Origin: Candidatus Faecalibacterium faecipullorum
GTDB taxonomy: Bacteria > Bacillota > Clostridia > Oscillospirales > Ruminococcaceae
Assembly: GCA_019118985.1 (NCBI GenBank)
Contig: DWXX01000047.1
Coordinates: forward strand, 1-14,323
Length of the DNA: 14,323 nucleotides
Direction of reading: 5' to 3'
How positions within the stretch are numbered: the first letter of the stretch is position 1; the number at the start of each line of letters is the position of its first letter. The notes beneath the pieces are model-generated. The model made no database searches. It was not told the origin of the DNA and worked only from the letters and a program-made list of their open reading frames with translations. Made by a program: the position numbers and the translations under genes. Shown piece by piece: positions 1-5,876 of this stretch.

Positions 1-302
1 TGGGCATGACCGAGCTGGAGCCGGGCTCCAACTGGAACACCATGCCCAGCCACACCCACGAGCGCCGGATGGAGATCTACACCTACTTTGAAGTGCCCGA
101 AGGGCAGGTGGTCTTCCACATGTGCGGCGAGCCCACCCAGACCCGCCACATCGTGATGCACAACGAGGACGCCGTCATCAGCCCGTCCTGGAGCATCCAC
201 AGCGGCGTGGGCACCTCCAACTACACCTTTATCTGGGCCATGGGCGGCGAGAACATGGAGTTTGACGACATGGACAACATCGCCACCACCGACCTGCGGT
301 AA
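1..302 (+). CDS. kduI: 5-dehydro-4-deoxy-D-glucuronate isomerase, C-terminal part
   Basis: This is the C-terminal ~99 residues of KduI; the gene begins upstream of the window and its frame enters at base 3. KduI isomerises 4-deoxy-L-threo-5-hexosulose uronate (from unsaturated pectin or glycosaminoglycan disaccharides) to 3-deoxy-D-glycero-2,5-hexodiulosonate, the substrate of KduD encoded next. The cupin zinc-site residues are visible: HTHERRME supplies two His and one Glu, and SWSIHSGVG supplies the third His. The stretches NTMPSHTHERRME, HIVMHNEDAVISPSW and AMGGENMEFDDMD closely follow the family consensus, and the ending at DLR is the normal KduI C-terminus, so the 3' end is intact. The ATG at base 6 is an internal Met, not a start. 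Confidence 0.95.
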   Translation, partial: GMTELEPGSNWNTMPSHTHERRMEIYTYFEVPEGQVVFHMCGEPTQTRHIVMHNEDAVISPSWSIHSGVGTSNYTFIWAMGGENMEFDDMDNIATTDLR

Positions 303-356
303 GGGCGGCAGAGCCGCTTTGCCCCCCGGCGTGCCGGGCGTGTAACAGCGTACAGG

Positions 357-395
357 GGCCCCGCATCCGGTACAGCGCCGGGCGCGGGGCCTTTT
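357..395 (+). terminator. Hairpin terminator between kduI and kduD
   Basis: A perfect 8-bp stem, GGCCCCGC (357-364) with GCGGGGCC (384-391), is followed at once by TTTT (392-395). The 19-base loop contains further CCGG/CCGG pairing. It lies 54 bases after the kduI stop and about 70 bases before kduD, so it probably ends or attenuates kduI transcription. The U-tract is short, so partial readthrough into kduD is plausible. The rest of 303-464 holds only weak promoter-like elements (for example TTGTCA at 394), none with good spacing. Confidence 0.65.
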
Positions 396-464
396 GTCAA
401 AGTTTTGTTTAGGATACAACAAAGGATACATCGCAGGATCATCGATCCGGAAAGGAGCTTTCTG

Positions 465-1265
465 ATGGAACTGTCTGCATTTGACCTGAGCGGCAAGGTA
501 GCCCTTGTCACCGGCGGCGCCCACGGCATCGGCTTCTCGATCGCCGAGGGGATGGCCCGCTGCGGCGCGACCATCTGCTTCAACTGCTCGTCCGAGCGCA
601 GCCTGGAAAAGGGCGTCGAAGCCTACAAGGCCGCCGGCATCGACGCCCACGGCTACGTCGCCGACGTCACCGACTGGGACGCCGTCAGCGCCATGGTGGA
701 AAAGATCAAGGCAGAAGTCGGCCCGGTGGACATCCTGGTCAACAACGCCGGCATCATCCAGCGCAAGCCCATGCTGGAGACCAGCAGCGAGGACTTTGAG
801 CGGGTGATCAAGGTCCACGTCGTGGGCGCCTTCAACTGCGCCAAGGCGGTGCTGCCCGACATGATCGAAAAGCGGGCGGGCAAGATCATCAACATCTGCT
901 CGATGATGAGCGAGCTGGGCCGCGAGACCGTCTCGGGCTACGCGGCGGCCAAGGGCGGCCTGAAGATGCTGACCAAGAACATCGCCTCCGAGTTCGGCCA
1001 GTACAACATCCAGTGCAACGGCATGGGCCCCGGCTACATCGCCACCCCGCAGACCGCCCCTTTGCGCCAGCGCCAGCCCGACGGCAGCCGCAGCCCCTTC
1101 GACGCCTTCATCATCTCCAAGACCCCGGCCGGCCGCTGGGGCGAGGCCGAGGATATGGTGGGCCCCTGCGTCTTTCTGGCCTCCCATGCCTCTGACTTTG
1201 TCAACGGGCAGATCCTCTATGCCGACGGCGGCATCCTGGCCTATCTGGGCCACCAGCCGCAGTAA
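465..1265 (+). CDS. kduD: SDR-family 2-dehydro-3-deoxy-D-gluconate 5-dehydrogenase / gluconate 5-dehydrogenase
   Basis: This is a 266-residue classical short-chain dehydrogenase/reductase. The start at 465 is chosen because AAAGGAG (451-457) sits 7 bases upstream and the protein then opens MELSAFDLSGKVALVTGG, as family members do; an in-frame ATG at 405 lacks this. Visible motifs are the NAD(P) glycine motif TGGAHGIG (residues 16-23), NNAG (93-96), and the catalytic Ser146, Tyr159 and Lys163 (YAAAK). PGYIATPQTAPL and the DGGILAY ending are typical of the gluconate 5-dehydrogenase branch. Placement after kduI suggests it reduces 3-deoxy-D-glycero-2,5-hexodiulosonate to 2-keto-3-deoxygluconate. 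By sequence alone gluconate 5-dehydrogenase activity is equally possible, so the family is sure but the substrate is not. Confidence 0.88.
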   Translation: MELSAFDLSGKVALVTGGAHGIGFSIAEGMARCGATICFNCSSERSLEKGVEAYKAAGIDAHGYVADVTDWDAVSAMVEKIKAEVGPVDILVNNAGIIQRKPMLETSSEDFERVIKVHVVGAFNCAKAVLPDMIEKRAGKIINICSMMSELGRETVSGYAAAKGGLKMLTKNIASEFGQYNIQCNGMGPGYIATPQTAPLRQRQPDGSRSPFDAFIISKTPAGRWGEAEDMVGPCVFLASHASDFVNGQILYADGGILAYLGHQPQ

Positions 1266-1294
1266 GGCGCACCCCATCCACCTGACAGCATGAC

Positions 1295-1336
1295 AAGCGC
1301 CCGGCGGGCCCTTTTGGGGCGGCGCCGGGCGCTTTT
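1295..1336 (+). terminator. Rho-independent terminator after kduD
   Basis: A 12-bp stem, AAGCGCCCGGCG (1295-1306) with CGCCGGGCGCTT (1323-1334), runs into a TTTT tract (1333-1336). It lies between the convergent kduD and exporter genes. On the minus strand only TT follows the stem, so it mainly serves kduD. Confidence 0.8.
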
Positions 1337-1345
1337 GGTGTCTGT

Positions 1346-1804
1346 TCAGTTCTGTTTCGGGGGGCGTTTGGGTTTGGGCATCGGCAGCCCCAGCACCAGC
1401 GAGATGCCGATGGCGAGGGCCGCGGCGATCTTGACGGTGTCGGCCGCCGAGGCCGCCATCTGAGCGTTGTCGTTCTGGATGAAGTAGTAGGCGGTGTAGT
1501 AGATGCCCGCCCCCGGCACCAGCGGGAAGATGCCGCTGAGCAGAAAGACGGTGACCGGCGCCTTGAGCCCGATGGCAAAAACGCGGGCCAGCAGCGTCAG
1601 CGGGATGGCCGCCAGAAGGTTTGCGGTGACCGCCCCCACCCCCAGCATGACGGCCAGCTGATAGGCCAGCCAGCCCACCGCGCCGGTGGCCGCGCAGGCC
1701 AGGTAGCACTTGCGCGGTATGGCGAAGAGGATGCCGAAGCACAGGGTACCCACCCCGCCCAGCAGCAGCTGCCGGGCCAGCTCGATGATCTGCGCCGCCG
1801 TCAT
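1346..1804 (-). CDS. Threonine/serine exporter, small membrane subunit (ThrE_2 type)
   Basis: This 152-residue, very hydrophobic protein has about four to five predicted membrane segments. It opens MTAAQIIELARQLLLGGVGT and carries GILFAIPRK, a basic loop after the first helix that recurs in this family. LLSGIFPLVPGAGIYYTAYYF is the hallmark PLVPG segment of the C-terminal half of ThrE. In split systems it pairs with the larger subunit; the two halves correspond to a single full-length ThrE. The start at 1804 is set by ATGA overlap with the upstream gene's stop (4 bases), implying translational coupling. A longer in-frame reading up to 2125 lies inside the upstream gene and is rejected. The tail is basic (PKPKRPPKQN). 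Substrate is inferred from family. Confidence 0.85.
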   Translation of the reverse strand: MTAAQIIELARQLLLGGVGTLCFGILFAIPRKCYLACAATGAVGWLAYQLAVMLGVGAVTANLLAAIPLTLLARVFAIGLKAPVTVFLLSGIFPLVPGAGIYYTAYYFIQNDNAQMAASAADTVKIAAALAIGISLVLGLPMPKPKRPPKQN

Positions 1805-2586
1805 GCCACCGTCACCCCCGTCAGCAGGGTATAGCCCCGCAGCACAAGGCCGGTGCCGCAGGCCAGGCAGGCCGCCACCAGCACCGCGTCGATCAGGCGG
1901 ATGGTGCCCGAGAGGTAGTCCCCCTTGACAAAGTCGCGGATGGACATGGTGAAGGCCACGCCGGGGGTCAAGATCATCAGCGCGCCGATGACGGCGTGGT
2001 TGACGCTGGCCGACAGCACGCCGCAGGCCAGGATGCAGACCACCGTGATAAGGGCCGCGCCGCTCAGCTTCTGCAGCAGGGCGGGCAGGGCGGCGCACCG
2101 CCATAAGTAGAGGCTGCAGGCGCACCCCGCCGCCGCAGCGGCCAGCGCCTCGGGCGCCCCGCCGCCGAACATCAGGGCGAACACCGCCGACCCCACCGTC
2201 CCGCTGAGCACCCGCACCCGCCCTTTGGGGAAGGGGATCCGCCGGGCGGCGGCCAGGCGGCGCTCGGCCGCCGGCAGGGTCAGACGGCCCTCGGCCAGCT
2301 CGCGGCTGAGCTCATTCACCGCCGCCACCCGCCCCAGATGGACGGTGCGGGACGGGACGTTGCGCACCTCGCTGATCTCGGCGGTGCCGGCCGACGCGAA
2401 GATGCCGTTGGTCAGCACATAGACGTGGAACTCCCGCAGATGCAGGCTGCGGGCCATGATCTGCATGGTCTGTTCGGCCCGGAATACCTCGGCCCCGTTT
2501 TCCAGCAGGGTCTGCCCCGCCGCCATGATGAAGTCCATGATCCGCCGGCGCTCCTCACTGTCGGGGTGCAGGTTGATGTCCGCCAT
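1801..2586 (-). CDS. Threonine/serine exporter, large subunit (ThrE domain)
   Basis: This 261-residue protein is the N-terminal ThrE unit. Residues 1-120 are a soluble domain that includes MAAGQTLLENGAEVFRAEQT (21-40), the diagnostic GAEVFRAE motif, and an Arg-rich segment RLAAARRIPFPKGR (110-123). About five membrane segments fill 124-261, with the conserved GALMILTPGVAFTMSIRDF (201-219). The family exports threonine and serine. The start at 2586 is supported by AAGGAGG (2594-2600) 7 bases upstream; extending to 2661 adds 25 non-conserved residues over the antitoxin promoter. It forms a bicistron with the small subunit. No clear promoter of its own is visible; the minus-strand promoter at 2760-2788 points toward it and could drive it across the small-RNA locus. 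Confidence 0.87.
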   Translation of the reverse strand: MADINLHPDSEERRRIMDFIMAAGQTLLENGAEVFRAEQTMQIMARSLHLREFHVYVLTNGIFASAGTAEISEVRNVPSRTVHLGRVAAVNELSRELAEGRLTLPAAERRLAAARRIPFPKGRVRVLSGTVGSAVFALMFGGGAPEALAAAAAGCACSLYLWRCAALPALLQKLSGAALITVVCILACGVLSASVNHAVIGALMILTPGVAFTMSIRDFVKGDYLSGTIRLIDAVLVAACLACGTGLVLRGYTLLTGVTVA

Positions 2587-2608
2587 AGCCTCTCCTCCTT
2601 GCTGCCTG

Positions 2609-2637
2609 TTGACAAGGCAGGCTGTCTGGATTATAAT
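2609..2637 (+). promoter_or_regulatory. Sigma-A promoter of antitoxin-like small RNA, copy 1
   Basis: A consensus TTGACA (2609-2614) and TATAAT (2632-2637) are separated by exactly 17 bases. It points rightward, away from the minus-strand exporter gene and into the small RNA at 2644-2740. Copy 2 at 9814-9842 has the same architecture. Confidence 0.85.
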
Positions 2638-2643
2638 AGACGT

Positions 2644-2740
2644 AGAAACGAAGGGTGCCACCGATCAAACGATGGTTCCCCTGCATTGGTTAAGGAAGTA
2701 ACCGCAAGGCTGGGAAAACTCGAGCGGTTACTTCTTTTTT
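2644..2740 (+). ncRNA. Type I antitoxin-like small RNA, copy 1 (orphan)
   Basis: An expected transcript of ~97 nt runs from just after the promoter to the terminator. It is homologous to the RNA at 9849-9941: both share TAGAAACG near the 5' end, a hairpin opened by GGG and closed by GGTTCCCC, a GGTTA segment and a terminator built on AACCGC/GCGGTT. Here the 5' hairpin is 2653-2680 with loop ATCAAA. No toxin gene lies opposite it, unlike copy 2; a toxin-type promoter survives just downstream on the other strand. It contains no convincing ORF. It is either a decaying antitoxin or one acting in trans on the 9940-10053 toxin. The exact 5' end is inferred. Confidence 0.65.
2695..2740 (+). terminator. 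Terminator of small RNA copy 1
   Basis: A perfect 11-bp stem, GAAGTAACCGC (2695-2705) with GCGGTTACTTC (2724-2734), is followed by six T (2735-2740). It is a strong intrinsic terminator on the plus strand. Confidence 0.9.
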
Positions 2741-2759
2741 ATTTCTTTGCTACGTTGAC

Positions 2760-2788
2760 AGGATACCACACGGCGCGGCAGATTACAA
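2760..2788 (-). promoter_or_regulatory. Residual toxin-type promoter, toxin gene missing
   Basis: Read on the minus strand, TTGTAA (2788-2783) and TATCCT (2765-2760) are separated by 17 bases. The layout and the plus-strand sequence GATACCACAC match the toxin promoter at 10161-10189 (also GATACCACAC, 17-base spacer, CAAGCCC nearby). Only about 19 bases separate this -10 from the small-RNA terminator, so there is no room for a toxin gene. Transcription from here would run antisense to the small RNA toward the exporter genes. Confidence 0.55.
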
Positions 2789-2831
2789 GCCCCGCCGCTT
2801 TTGCGCAAGGGGCGCGGGGTGAAAAAAGCGG

Positions 2832-2860
2832 TTGACAAAACCGGCCGGCGGGGCTACAAT
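2832..2860 (+). promoter_or_regulatory. Sigma-A promoter of the methionine T-box operon
   Basis: TTGACA (2832-2837) and TACAAT (2855-2860) are separated by 17 bases, placing the start of transcription near 2867, just before the T-box leader. Confidence 0.85.
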
Positions 2861-2866
2861 AAAGGC

Positions 2867-3184
2867 AATATCACAAAATTGGCTGTGAAGAGAAGAGTAA
2901 GCTCTCGCATTGACCCTTGACAGAGAGCCCGTCGCGGTGGAAGCGGGCGGGGAACAGGGGGCTGAAAATGGTCTCGGAGCCGCAGGGGCGAGGGGCAAGA
3001 GCCCTGAGCTTCTGACGGGTGCGCCCGTTACAGCGTCCGGCTGTCGCCGCGGGGCGCTGTGTCCCCCGCCGCCGCAGCATCGAGGCCGCGCCCCGCGAGG
3101 GGCCGGTGAAACAAGGTGGTACCACGGAAGCTGCAGGCTCCCGTCCTTGCCGGGCGAAACGCCCCGGGAGGACGGGGGCCTTTT
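2867..3184 (+). promoter_or_regulatory. T-box riboswitch, predicted tRNA-Met specific
   Basis: The leader is about 318 nt. The T-box core AGGTGGTACCACGG lies at 3114-3127; its bulge TGGT (3117-3120) would pair with an ACCA tRNA end. Stem I is recognisable: GGCT (2881-2884) pairs with AGCC (2978-2981) and GAGA (2890-2893) with TCTC (2972-2975). The specifier loop has AGTA on the 5' side (2896-2899) facing GAA (2964-2966), one A, then ATG (2968-2970). AGAGAGCC (2923-2930) is the distal stem I motif. The AUG specifier agrees with the downstream methionine uptake and synthesis genes. Uncharged tRNA-Met should stabilise the antiterminator and switch the operon on. Confidence 0.92.
3137..3184 (+). 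terminator. T-box regulated terminator
   Basis: A long GC-rich hairpin comprises GGCTCCCGTCC (from 3137) with GGACGGGGGCC (3170-3180), an inner CCGGGCG/CGCCCCGG arm and an AAA loop at 3157-3159, followed by TTTT (3181-3184). It competes with the T-box antiterminator. Confidence 0.88.
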
Positions 3185-3251
3185 CCTTTCCATCCGTCCG
3201 CATTCCGGCACACGATTTGAGCAAAACAAGAAGAAAAAGGAGCGTCACACT

Positions 3252-4139
3252 ATGTATACCAGCAAGATCACCCGCCGCAGCTTTTTGAAGGCAGCCGGCC
3301 TGTCCGCCGCCGCCCTGGCCCTGCCCGCCTGTTCCGGCGGCGCCGGCGACAGCGCGCAGCAGTTCCACGTCGCGGTGCCCAACGACACCACCAACGAGGC
3401 CCGCGCCCTGCAGCTGCTGGAGCGGCTGGGCTTCTTCACCCTGAAAGAGGGCGCCGGCATCACCGCCACCAAGAACGACATCGAGGATAACCCCCACGGC
3501 ATCATCATCGACGAGGTGGAGGCCGCCCAGCTGCCCAACGTGCTGCAGGACGAGGACTACGCCGTCATCAACTCCAACTACGCCATCGCCGCCGGGCTCG
3601 ACCCCATGACCCAGGCCCTCGCCATGGAGGACGGCACCTCCAGCTACGTCAACGTCCTGGTCTGCAGGGAAGGCCGCGAGAACGACCCCCTCATCCGCGC
3701 CCTGGCCGCCGCCCTTGAGAGCCAGCAGGTCAAGGACTATATGGCCGAACAGTACGGCGGCGCGGTGGTCTCGGTCATCGAGAACCCCACCGACGGCTAC
3801 GACCCCGAGGTGGACTACGACGCCCTGGCCGGCCAGACGATCAGCTGCGCCGCCACCCCCGCCCCCCACTGCGAGGTGCTGGAAGTCTGCGTGCCTATCC
3901 TCGAAGCCAAGGGCATCACCCTCGACATCCAGGAGTACGACGACTACATCATCCCCAACAATGTGGTGGAGGACGGCCAGGTGGACACCAACTACTTCCA
4001 GCACCAGCCCTACCTGGACGACTTCAACGAGCAGAACGGCACCCATCTGGTGACGGTGGCCGGCATCCACGTCGAGCCGATGGGCGTCTACGGCGGCAAG
4101 CAGACCAGCCTGGACGCCGTCCTCGGCGCAGCTGAATAA
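3252..4139 (+). CDS. metQ: Methionine ABC transporter substrate-binding lipoprotein (MetQ/NlpA family), circularly permuted
   Basis: This 295-residue lipoprotein captures methionine for MetNI. Residues 6-27 form a signal with TRRSFLK (twin-arginine-like) and lipobox LPAC, Cys27. The start follows AAAAAGGAG (3235-3242) at 9 bases. All NlpA-family motifs are present but in swapped order. Residues 38-176 match the normally C-terminal half: AVPNDTTNEARALQLLE, EAAQLPNVL, VINSNYAIAAGLDP, YVNVLVCREG, GAVVSV. Residues 197-295 match the normally N-terminal half: ATPAPHCEVLE, DYIIPNNVVEDGQVDTNYFQ, HVEPMGVY, ending at TSLDAVLGAAE, exactly where the canonical protein would run on into the PND segment. 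A linker at ~177-196 joins them. It lies first in the operon, 18 bases before metN. Methionine specificity is inferred from context. Confidence 0.93.
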   Translation: MYTSKITRRSFLKAAGLSAAALALPACSGGAGDSAQQFHVAVPNDTTNEARALQLLERLGFFTLKEGAGITATKNDIEDNPHGIIIDEVEAAQLPNVLQDEDYAVINSNYAIAAGLDPMTQALAMEDGTSSYVNVLVCREGRENDPLIRALAAALESQQVKDYMAEQYGGAVVSVIENPTDGYDPEVDYDALAGQTISCAATPAPHCEVLEVCVPILEAKGITLDIQEYDDYIIPNNVVEDGQVDTNYFQHQPYLDDFNEQNGTHLVTVAGIHVEPMGVYGGKQTSLDAVLGAAE

Positions 4140-4157
4140 CCAAAGGAGCGTCTTTTT

Positions 4158-5171
4158 GTGATCGAGCTGAAACATCTGTCCAAAACCTTCCAGATGAAGG
4201 ACGGCGCCGTCGAGGCGCTGCGGGACATCAACCTCACCATCCCGGAGGGGATGGTCTACGGCATCATCGGGATGTCGGGCGCAGGCAAGAGTACCCTGGT
4301 GCGGTGCATCAACCTGCTCGAGCGCCCCACCGAGGGCGAGGTGGTCATCGACGGCGAGGAGATGGGCTCCCTCTCCCCCGCTGAGCTGCGGGCCCGCCGG
4401 CAGAAGATCGCCATGATCTTCCAGCAGTTCAATCTGCTGATGCAGCGCAGCTGCCTGGCCAACGTCTGCTTCCCGATGGAGCTGGCCGGCGTCAAAAAGG
4501 CCGAGGCCCAAAAACGGGCCAGAGAGCTGCTGCAGACCGTCGGCCTGCCGGACAAGGCCGCCGCCTACCCCGCGCAGCTGTCGGGCGGGCAGCGGCAGCG
4601 GGTGGCCATCGCCCGGGCCCTCGCCACCGACCCCAAGGTGCTGCTGTGCGACGAGGCCACCAGCGCCCTCGACCCCGACACCACCCGCTCCATCCTCAGC
4701 CTTATCCAGGACATCAACCGCCGCACCGGCATCACGGTGGTGGTCATCACCCACCAGATGAGCGTGGTGGAGGCCATCTGCGACCGGGTGGCCATCCTGG
4801 ACGGCGGCCGGGTGGTGGAGGAAGGGACGGTGCAGGACATCTTCGCCCGGCCCAAGACCGCCGCCGCCCGCCGCCTGGTGGCCCCGGCGGGGGGCCGCAC
4901 CGCGCGGGAGATGGCCTCCTTTGCCCCCGACGACCACATCATCCGGCTGACCTTCAACGGGTCGTCCACTGCAAAGCCGCTGGTGGCCTCCCTCGCGGCC
5001 GAGACCGGCATCCTGGTCAGCGTCCTGAGCGCCGACACCCGGGACATCGCCGGCCAGTGCTTCGGCAGCATGATGCTGCGGCTGCCCCGCGACGTAAGCG
5101 AGGCCCGCAGCGCGGCTGACTATATCCGGGCCCAGCCCGGCGTCACGGTAGAGGAGGTGACCGGCCTGTGA
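4158..5171 (+). CDS. metN: Methionine ABC transporter ATP-binding protein
   Basis: This 337-residue ATPase powers the MetNI importer. It starts at GTG 4158 after AAAGGAG (4142-4148, 9-base spacing). Motifs: Walker A GMSGAGKST (38-46), Q-loop FQQFNLL (88-94), signature LSGGQRQR (141-148), Walker B VLLCDEATSALD (161-172) and the H-loop THQM with His199. Residues ~258-337 form the C-terminal NIL (ACT-like) regulatory domain, which in characterised MetN proteins binds methionine and gives transinhibition. Its presence distinguishes MetN from generic amino acid ATPases. The length is usual for the family. The stop overlaps the metI start by 4 bases (GTGA), indicating coupled translation. Confidence 0.96.
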   Translation: MIELKHLSKTFQMKDGAVEALRDINLTIPEGMVYGIIGMSGAGKSTLVRCINLLERPTEGEVVIDGEEMGSLSPAELRARRQKIAMIFQQFNLLMQRSCLANVCFPMELAGVKKAEAQKRARELLQTVGLPDKAAAYPAQLSGGQRQRVAIARALATDPKVLLCDEATSALDPDTTRSILSLIQDINRRTGITVVVITHQMSVVEAICDRVAILDGGRVVEEGTVQDIFARPKTAAARRLVAPAGGRTAREMASFAPDDHIIRLTFNGSSTAKPLVASLAAETGILVSVLSADTRDIAGQCFGSMMLRLPRDVSEARSAADYIRAQPGVTVEEVTGL

Positions 5172-5824
5172 CTGCATTCGACTTTGCCTTCGCGGTGTGG
5201 GAGACCTTCTATATCACCGTCCTGTCCACCGCCTTCGCCCTGGCGCTGGGGCTGCCCCTCGGCGTCCTTCTGGTGGCCGGGGACAAGGATGGCGTCCTGC
5301 CGCTGCCCGGCTGGCTGATGCACGGGCTGAACTTCGTCATCAACATCCTGCGCAGCATCCCGTTTCTGATCCTGATGATCTGCGTCTTTCCGCTGTCGCG
5401 GCTGATCATCGGCACCACGGTGGGCACCAACGCCACCATCGTGCCGCTGGTGGCCGCAGCCTTCCCCTTTGTGGCCCGCCTGGTCGAGACCAGCCTGCGG
5501 GAGCTGGACGCCGGCGTCATTGAGGCGGCCCAGAGCATGGGCGCCACCCCGCTGCAGATCATCGTCAAGGTCATGATCCCCGAAAGCCTGCCCAGCCTTG
5601 TCTCCAGCATGACCACCGCCCTGACCACCATCCTGGGCTACTCGGCCATGTCGGGCGCCATCGGCGGCGGGGGCCTGGGCAAGATCGCCATCTCCTACGG
5701 CTACTACCGCTACCAGGCCGGCATCATGCTGGTGGCCGTGGTGCTGCTGGTGGTGCTGGTGCAGCTGTTCCAGACGGTGGGCACCTTCTTCGCCACCCGG
5801 TGCGACAAGCGGCTGCGCAAGTAA
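5168..5824 (+). CDS. metI: Methionine ABC transporter permease
   Basis: This 218-residue integral membrane protein forms the homodimeric pore of MetNI. About five hydrophobic segments are visible, beginning with FYITVLSTAFALALGLPLGV. The ATPase-coupling EAA loop is EAAQSMGATPLQIIVKVMIP (residues ~119-138). The ending SYGYYRYQAGIMLVAVVLLV is typical of MetI. It starts at GTG 5168, overlapping metN by 4 bases, which fixes the start. A GC-rich hairpin follows in the 52-base gap to metY. Confidence 0.95.
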   Translation: MTAFDFAFAVWETFYITVLSTAFALALGLPLGVLLVAGDKDGVLPLPGWLMHGLNFVINILRSIPFLILMICVFPLSRLIIGTTVGTNATIVPLVAAAFPFVARLVETSLRELDAGVIEAAQSMGATPLQIIVKVMIPESLPSLVSSMTTALTTILGYSAMSGAIGGGGLGKIAISYGYYRYQAGIMLVAVVLLVVLVQLFQTVGTFFATRCDKRLRK

Positions 5825-5834
5825 AGAACCCTCT

Positions 5835-5852
5835 CCCCCGCCCTTGCGGGGG
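5835..5852 (+). other. Intercistronic hairpin between metI and metY
   Basis: A perfect 7-bp stem, CCCCCGC (5835-5841) with GCGGGGG (5846-5852), encloses the loop CCTT. No T tract follows, so it is not an intrinsic terminator. It may set mRNA stability or a processing boundary between the transporter and biosynthetic halves of the operon. Confidence 0.5.
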
Positions 5853-5876
5853 CCGAAACGAAAGGAGCACGACCCT

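Noticed and set aside
2338..2835. Plus-strand open frame of 165 residues across the exporter start and small-RNA locus
   Set aside because: Overlaps the ThrE-type gene and reads through a promoter, an RNA and a terminator; no ribosome site or conserved motif.
2917..2922. TTGACA inside the T-box leader as a second promoter
   Set aside because: No acceptable -10 element at 16-18 bases; the region is part of stem I.
2910..3251. N-terminal extension of MetQ through the T-box leader
   Set aside because: The in-frame reading is accidental; the lipoprotein signal starts at 3252 with AAAAAGGAG upstream, and the leader folds as a T-box.
2871..5177. 768-residue open frame on the minus strand opposite the T-box leader and metQ/metN
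   Set aside because: Its low-complexity Gly/Val/Asp/His-rich translation is the usual complement of GC-rich coding DNA. It overlaps well-recognised genes and the riboswitch and shows no family motif.
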